Shown here piece after piece: positions 6,434 to 9,111 of a DNA stretch of 9,111 bases. The DNA is from Rhodobacteraceae bacterium UBA6141 (GTDB taxonomy: Bacteria > Pseudomonadota > Alphaproteobacteria > Rhodobacterales > Rhodobacteraceae). The position numbers and the translations under genes were made by a program. Under the pieces are notes generated by a model. That model was not told the origin of the DNA and ran no database searches. It worked only from the letters and a program-made list of their open reading frames with translations. The stretch spans positions 100,243-109,353 of the forward strand of contig DIVD01000026.1 of the NCBI GenBank assembly GCA_002423245.1, written 5' to 3'. Position 1 is the stretch's first letter, and every line of letters starts with the position of its first letter.

Positions 6434-7288
6434 TCAGATCATCGGGATGCCGCCGGTCACCGCGACCGTGGCCCCCGAGGTGTAGCTCGAGATCGGGTCG
6501 GCGAGCATCACATAGGCCGAGGCCAGCTCCGCCGGTTGCGCCGGGCGTCCCATCGGCTTGTCCTCGCCGAAATGGGCCACCGCGTCCTCGGGCAGGGTCG
6601 CGGGGATCAGCGGGGTCCAGACCGGGCCGGGCGCGACGCAATTCACCCGGATCCCGCGCGGGGCCAGCATCTGCGCCAGCCCGGAGGTGAAATTCTGGAT
6701 CGCGCCCTTGGTGGCCGCATAGGCCAGCAGGCCGGGATTGGGCTTGTCCGAGTTGATCGAGGCGGTGTTGATGATCGCGCCGTTCTTCCCGAGCACCGGC
6801 ACGGCCGCCTTGCACAGGTAGAACATCGAATGGATGTTGGTGCGGAAGGTCGTCTCCCATTCCTCGTCGGAAATGTCCTCGATCTCGTCATGGTGCATCT
6901 GGTGGGCGGCGTTGTTGACGAGGATGTCGAGCCGCCCGAAGGCCTCGCGCGTGTCGCGCACCAGCGCGCGGCAGTGATCGGCATCCTTGATATCGCCCGG
7001 CATCACATAGGCGCGGCGCCCGGCCTGCTCGACCAGGGCGCGGGTCTCTTCGGCCTCGTCATGCTCATCGAGATAGGAAATCATCACATCGGCCCCTTCG
7101 CGCGCATAGGCCAGCGCCACCGCGCGCCCGATGCCGCTGTCGGCGCCGGTCACCAGTGCCGCCATGTCCTTGAGCCGGCCCGAGCCGGTATAGCTTTGCT
7201 CGCCGTGATCGGGGCGCGGTTCCATCCGTCGGGTCGAGCCGGGCACGGATTGCGGCTGCTTGGGGAAGGGAGGCTTGGGGTAGTTCAT
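6434..7288 (-). CDS. Short-chain dehydrogenase/reductase, YdaD/YghA-like general stress type
   Basis: The product is a 284-residue classical-fold SDR that should use NAD(P)H to reduce or oxidise an unidentified carbonyl/alcohol substrate. The cofactor loop is TGADSGIG (47-54 region), the NNA motif is at 125-127, and the catalytic residues are Ser177 (NTAS), Tyr190 and Lys194 (YAATK). The C-terminal half has NCVAPGPVWTPL and ends with SGATVAVTGGIPMI. The roughly 40-residue proline-rich N-terminal extension (YPKPPFPKQPQSVPG, then MEPRPDHGE and YTGSGRLK) is the mark of the YdaD/YghA/YhxC subgroup. The ATG at 7288 is supported by this extension and by AGGAG (7296-7300) seven bases upstream. A GGAAC-N16-CGTT motif lies 36 bp before the start, suggesting control by the general stress sigma factor EcfG. 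In Bacillus subtilis the related ydaD is a SigB-dependent general stress gene. The true substrate is unknown. Confidence 0.93.
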   Translation of the reverse strand: MNYPKPPFPKQPQSVPGSTRRMEPRPDHGEQSYTGSGRLKDMAALVTGADSGIGRAVALAYAREGADVMISYLDEHDEAEETRALVEQAGRRAYVMPGDIKDADHCRALVRDTREAFGRLDILVNNAAHQMHHDEIEDISDEEWETTFRTNIHSMFYLCKAAVPVLGKNGAIINTASINSDKPNPGLLAYAATKGAIQNFTSGLAQMLAPRGIRVNCVAPGPVWTPLIPATLPEDAVAHFGEDKPMGRPAQPAELASAYVMLADPISSYTSGATVAVTGGIPMI

Positions 7289-7324
7289 CGCGGGGCTCCT
7301 CTTGCAGGTGGCTCAAGACGTAGC

Positions 7325-7349
7325 AACGGGGCGATGAACCCGATGTTCC
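7325..7349 (-). promoter_or_regulatory. EcfG-type (general stress) promoter of the dehydrogenase
   Basis: On the minus strand, GGAAC (7349-7345) is followed after 16 bases by CGTT (7328-7325). This is the consensus form reported for the alphaproteobacterial general stress sigma factor EcfG. It ends 36 bp before the dehydrogenase ATG, leaving room for a leader of about 30 bases with the AGGAG site. The assignment rests on motif, spacing and position; the sigma factor itself is not in the window. Confidence 0.65.
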
Positions 7350-7574
7350 AGCCCGGCCCCCCGGCCTCGGCCGCGTCGCCGCCGCCCGGCCCGCGCCAGC
7401 GGGAGCGGCGCCGGCGCGGCAGGGAGGCGCGACCTGCGGCCTTCGTGCCGCGGGAGGAGACCGCCTTTGCCGGTGATTCGGGACCCCGGTGATCGACGCG
7501 CCCCGCAGGCCGGCACGCCCGGAGGTTGCCCGGCCAGGGGCCGAGTCTCGCCCCAACTGCCGTCAAGCCACGAA

Positions 7575-7603
7575 AAAGTGAACTGGTCGGTTTGCTTCAC
7601 TTT
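7575..7603. promoter_or_regulatory. Inverted repeat, possible operator
   Basis: AAAGTGAA (7575-7582) and TTCACTTT (7596-7603) are perfect 8-bp inverted repeats separated by 13 bases. The AT-rich arms stand out in the GC-rich surroundings. The centre-to-centre distance of 21 bases puts both arms on the same face of the helix (two turns), as expected for a dimeric regulator. No T-run makes it a terminator. Which of the two divergent genes it serves is unknown; it lies about 175 bp before the barrel gene and 290 bp before the dehydrogenase. Confidence 0.5.
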
Positions 7604-7680
7604 CCTCGGCAATCTTGAGCGCAGGCCGCAAGTTGCCGCGCATTGCGGGCTTCTGCGGCGGCCGAACGCCCGAAACCACT

Positions 7681-7708
7681 GGAACTCGGCCCCTCGCAGA
7701 CCGATATA
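7681..7708 (+). promoter_or_regulatory. Candidate promoter of the beta-barrel gene
   Basis: GGAAC (7681-7685) is followed after 16 bases by CGAT (7702-7705), one base off the EcfG form. The overlapping GATATA (7703-7708) could instead be a vegetative -10 box, but no good -35 box stands 17 bases before it. Either reading would give a leader of about 65-70 bases. Weak evidence. Confidence 0.25.
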
Positions 7709-7778
7709 CCCGACAGGACGTCAGCGGCTGCCCGAGCAGCGCAGCCGCGGCGCAGAAAAGAACGACATGGAGACAGTC

Positions 7779-8477
7779 ATGACATTTTCCAGATATTCCG
7801 CCCCGCTTCTCGCCACCCTCGGGATGGCCGCCGGGTTCCCCGCCCTGGCCGGCGGCCTGACCGAGCCGGTCTATGAGCCCGCGCCGGTGGTGACCCCCGT
7901 CGTTGCCCCTTCCGACTGGACCGGCTTCTACACTGGCGTTTTCCTCGGCTATGCCGATGACGACGCGGATGTCGACGACGAGGGCGGCATCGCGCTCGAC
8001 GACCAGCCCAACCCCTCGGGCGGGCTTGGCGGCATCACCGGCGGCTACAACTTCCAGTCCGGCCAATGGGTCTATGGCATCGAGGCCGACATCGCCGCGA
8101 CCGACCTGAACGACACCGGCAGCCTCGACGCTGCGGACAGCGAGTTCGAGATCGACATCAACTCGATGGCGACCCTGCGCGGCCGCATCGGCTATGACAT
8201 GGGCCGCTGGATGCCCTATGCGACGGCGGGCGCCGCCGCGGCGGATGTCGATTACACGTTCGACACCCCCGCCGGGTCGATCGACGATGACGGCACCATG
8301 ACCGGCTACACCGTCGGCTTTGGCGCCGAATACGCGATCAATGACCGCTGGTCGGCCAAGGGCGAGTACCTCTACACCAGCATCGAAGGAGAGTTCGAGG
8401 GTGACGGCGTCGTCGACGACACCGATGTGGACCATGAGATCCACGCGGTGCGCGCCGGCCTGAACTACCGCTTCTGA
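7779..8477 (+). CDS. Outer-membrane beta-barrel protein (Omp25/porin-like family)
   Basis: The product is a 232-residue exported protein. Residues 1-24 form a signal peptide (MTFSRYSAPLLATLGMAAGFPALA), and a proline-rich linker follows (28-44). The conserved DWTGFYTGVFLGY (46-58) opens the barrel domain, as in Omp25/RopB/Omp31-like proteins. Alternating strands follow, such as GGITGGYNFQSGQWVYGIEADI, RGRIGYDMGRWMPYATAG, YTVGFGAEYAINDRWSAKGEYLYT and AVRAGLNYRF. The chain ends in Phe232, the usual outer-membrane insertion signal. Predicted loops are very rich in Asp and Gly (residues 60-69, 168-172, 207-218), so the surface would be acidic. The ATG at 7779 was chosen because GGAG (7769-7772) lies six bases upstream; an ATG at 7767 lacks a site. 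A strong terminator follows. It is probably a structural or small-pore barrel; no specific transport role can be read from sequence. Confidence 0.88.
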   Translation: MTFSRYSAPLLATLGMAAGFPALAGGLTEPVYEPAPVVTPVVAPSDWTGFYTGVFLGYADDDADVDDEGGIALDDQPNPSGGLGGITGGYNFQSGQWVYGIEADIAATDLNDTGSLDAADSEFEIDINSMATLRGRIGYDMGRWMPYATAGAAAADVDYTFDTPAGSIDDDGTMTGYTVGFGAEYAINDRWSAKGEYLYTSIEGEFEGDGVVDDTDVDHEIHAVRAGLNYRF

Positions 8478-8503
8478 TCCGGCACCCAAAGGCTTTGTTT
8501 ATG

Positions 8504-8535
8504 GCAGGCGGCACCGCAAGGGCCGCCTGCTTTTT
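8504..8535 (+). terminator. Strong intrinsic terminator of the beta-barrel gene
   Basis: GCAGGCGGC (8504-8512) pairs perfectly with GCCGCCTGC (8522-8530). With a bulged A8513, two more G-C pairs close a GCAA tetraloop (8516-8519). Five Ts follow directly (8531-8535). It begins 26 bp after the barrel gene stop. The minus strand lacks a T-run after the stem, so it serves the plus-strand gene best, although it also lies just beyond the convergent lipoprotein gene. Confidence 0.9.
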
Positions 8536-8555
8536 GCACGACACCTTCGCCGCTG

Positions 8556-8855
8556 TCAGCAGTCGAGATCCATCCGCGCCTCGCCAGTGTCGCCCGGCAG
8601 ACCCGTCACCACGCTGCCGGGGATGACGCGGCATCCCGTGCTGCGCTCTGCCGCCGCCACCATCAGCGCGGGAACAGCGGCGCGGGCCGGGCGCGAGAGA
8701 TAGCCAAGCCGGATCACCTCGGCCCGGTCCTTCTTCTGGAACACCGCAAAGTCGATGCCGGAAAGGGTGATGTCATGCCGGGCGGCGCCGAAGAATTGCG
8801 GCGCGGGGGAGGCGCAGGCGGCAAGCAGCGGGCACAGGAGCAAAAGCGGTCGCAT
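8556..8855 (-). CDS. Small putative lipoprotein of unknown function
   Basis: The 99-residue product begins MRPLLLLCPLLAACAS, a short lipoprotein signal with the lipobox LAAC (11-14), so Cys14 would become the acylated N-terminus. The mature part of about 86 residues has FFGAARHDITLSGIDFAVFQKKDRAEVIRLGY, a predicted mixed alpha/beta segment, then a basic-alanine helix, and ends STGCRVIPGSVVTGLPGDTGEARMDLDC. Cys75 and the C-terminal Cys99 could form a disulphide. I do not recognise a family. The start at 8855 is chosen because it puts the lipobox at the right place, though no clear ribosome-binding site precedes it; the frame is open to an ATG at 8975, but that extension would bury the signal. 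The gene diverges from the entericidin-like gene and converges on the barrel gene. Confidence 0.72.
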   Translation of the reverse strand: MRPLLLLCPLLAACASPAPQFFGAARHDITLSGIDFAVFQKKDRAEVIRLGYLSRPARAAVPALMVAAAERSTGCRVIPGSVVTGLPGDTGEARMDLDC

Positions 8856-8876
8856 GGGCAGAGCATGGCGCGTCAC

Positions 8877-8893
8877 GGTTAACCAAATCCTAA
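8877..8893. promoter_or_regulatory. GGTTAACC palindrome overlapping a CtrA-like site
   Basis: GGTTAACC (8877-8884) is a perfect palindrome. It overlaps TTAA (8879-8882), N7, CTAA (8890-8893), one base off the TTAA-N7-TTAA site bound by the alphaproteobacterial cell-cycle regulator CtrA. It lies 21 bp before the small lipoprotein start and about 45 bp upstream of the EcfG-type motif of the entericidin-like gene. The minus strand also reads TTAGGAT here, which could be a -10 box for the lipoprotein gene. Confidence 0.3.
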
Positions 8894-8937
8894 CGCGCCA
8901 CCACCAGCCATGATGCGACAGCATCCGGCGTTTGCGC

Positions 8938-8962
8938 GGAACCTGCGGCCCTTCAGCGCGTT
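8938..8962 (+). promoter_or_regulatory. EcfG-type (general stress) promoter of the entericidin-like gene
   Basis: GGAACC (8938-8943) followed by CGTT (8959-8962) gives GGAAC-N16-CGTT, the same form and spacing as the motif before the dehydrogenase. It ends 32 bp before the ATG at 8995, leaving room for the AGGAG site at 8984-8988. In E. coli the entericidin B gene is transcribed by the stationary-phase sigma factor RpoS, so general stress control would be consistent with the family. Confidence 0.65.
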
Positions 8963-8994
8963 GCCCGTCAGACAATGACCTACAGGAGACTGGA

Positions 8995-9111
8995 ATGACC
9001 CGCCTTGCCCTTGCCTTTCTGGCGCTTGCCAGCCTCGCCGCCTGCGAAACGATGCAGGGCGCGGGCCGCGATATCGAGAATACCGGCGAGGCCCTTCAGT
9101 CCGAAGCGGCC
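8995..9111 (+). CDS. Entericidin A/B-like small lipoprotein (3' end outside the window)
   Basis: The visible 39 residues begin MTRLALAFLALASLAACETM. This is a lipoprotein signal with lipobox LAAC, so Cys17 would be acylated, followed by CETMQGAGRDIENTGEAL. The pattern C-x-T-x-x-G-x-G-x-D-I-x-x-x-G-x-x-(I/L) is that of the entericidin family of tiny membrane lipoproteins. In E. coli EcnB promotes lysis in stationary phase and EcnA counteracts it; in alphaproteobacteria single copies are common and their role is unproven. AGGAG (8984-8988) lies six bases before the ATG and fixes the start. The full protein should be only about 45-50 residues, so the stop codon is expected shortly beyond the window edge. 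No second entericidin (antidote) gene is visible upstream. Confidence 0.87.
   Translation, partial: MTRLALAFLALASLAACETMQGAGRDIENTGEALQSEAA

Larger units (their letters stand above)
7350..7778. other. Long divergent intergenic region upstream of the beta-barrel gene
   Basis: Together with the dehydrogenase promoter, this fills about 490 bases with no gene I can support. The left part (7350-7560) is extremely GC-rich, can fold into many hairpins and has no clear ORF. The middle (7570-7620) is AT-richer and holds a perfect inverted repeat. The right part holds GGAAC (7681-7685) and an AT-rich GATATA (7703-7708) that may belong to the promoter of the beta-barrel gene. Frames stay open here but have no ribosome-binding site and no protein-like composition. 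Confidence 0.6.

Noticed and set aside
6377..7492. A 371-codon plus-strand frame opposite the dehydrogenase
   Set aside because: Antisense shadow; the minus-strand dehydrogenase has a full catalytic set, a ribosome-binding site and a promoter motif.
7313..7612. A 99-codon minus-strand frame upstream of the dehydrogenase
   Set aside because: Arg/Gly/Ala-rich composition, no ribosome-binding site, and it runs through the inverted repeat and the stress promoter motif.
7467..7778. N-terminal extension of about 104 codons to the beta-barrel gene
   Set aside because: It would place a signal peptide inside the protein; the ATG at 7779 has a GGAG site and starts exactly at the signal peptide.
8856..8975. 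A 40-codon N-terminal extension of the small lipoprotein, starting at 8975
   Set aside because: It would bury the lipobox and overlap the promoter region of the entericidin-like gene.

Overview
The window is very GC-rich DNA (roughly 70 % by eye, with G/C strongly preferred at third codon positions). It looks like chromosomal sequence from an alphaproteobacterium, most likely a member of the Rhodobacteraceae. The clues are the rpmB (L28) protein sequence, a CTTGAC-type promoter, an orphan meaB, the DUF3108-hrpB pair, and an Omp25-like barrel with an entericidin-like lipoprotein. I see no insertion sequence, phage, CRISPR, tRNA or rRNA. Most of the window is ordinary housekeeping and envelope content.

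Layout. Positions 1-1196 (+) hold the C-terminal end of a peptide-type ABC transporter ATPase, overlapping by 4 bp with a membrane dipeptidase (peptidase M19); this is the end of a peptide uptake and hydrolysis operon. Convergent to it is rpmB (1393-1680, -), with its own promoter (about 1781-1809) and hairpin terminator. Just upstream of that promoter lies a 15-bp tandem repeat. Next is meaB (1891-2883, -), the GTPase chaperone of methylmalonyl-CoA mutase. Divergent from meaB is a two-gene unit: an exported DUF3108 protein (about 3046-3810, +) and the helicase hrpB (3818-6280, +), 7 bp apart.

The right third (6434-9111) reads as an envelope and stress cluster. It has a YdaD/YghA-type short-chain dehydrogenase (6434-7288, -), a 490-bp intergenic region with a perfect inverted repeat, an outer-membrane beta-barrel (7779-8477, +) with a strong terminator, a small lipoprotein of unknown function (8556-8855, -), and the start of an entericidin-like lipoprotein (8995 to the window edge, +).

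The most interesting signal is regulatory. The dehydrogenase and the entericidin-like gene each carry an exact GGAAC-N16-CGTT motif, 36 and 32 bp before their start codons. This is the form of promoter used by the alphaproteobacterial general stress sigma factor EcfG. My by-eye scan found no other exact copy in the window; a 3-of-4 variant (GGAAC-N16-CGAT) lies before the beta-barrel gene. Relatives of both genes are under general stress sigma factors in other phyla or classes (ydaD under SigB in Bacillus subtilis, ecnB under RpoS in E. coli). The region may therefore be a small envelope/general stress regulon island. I found no convincing wholly new system.
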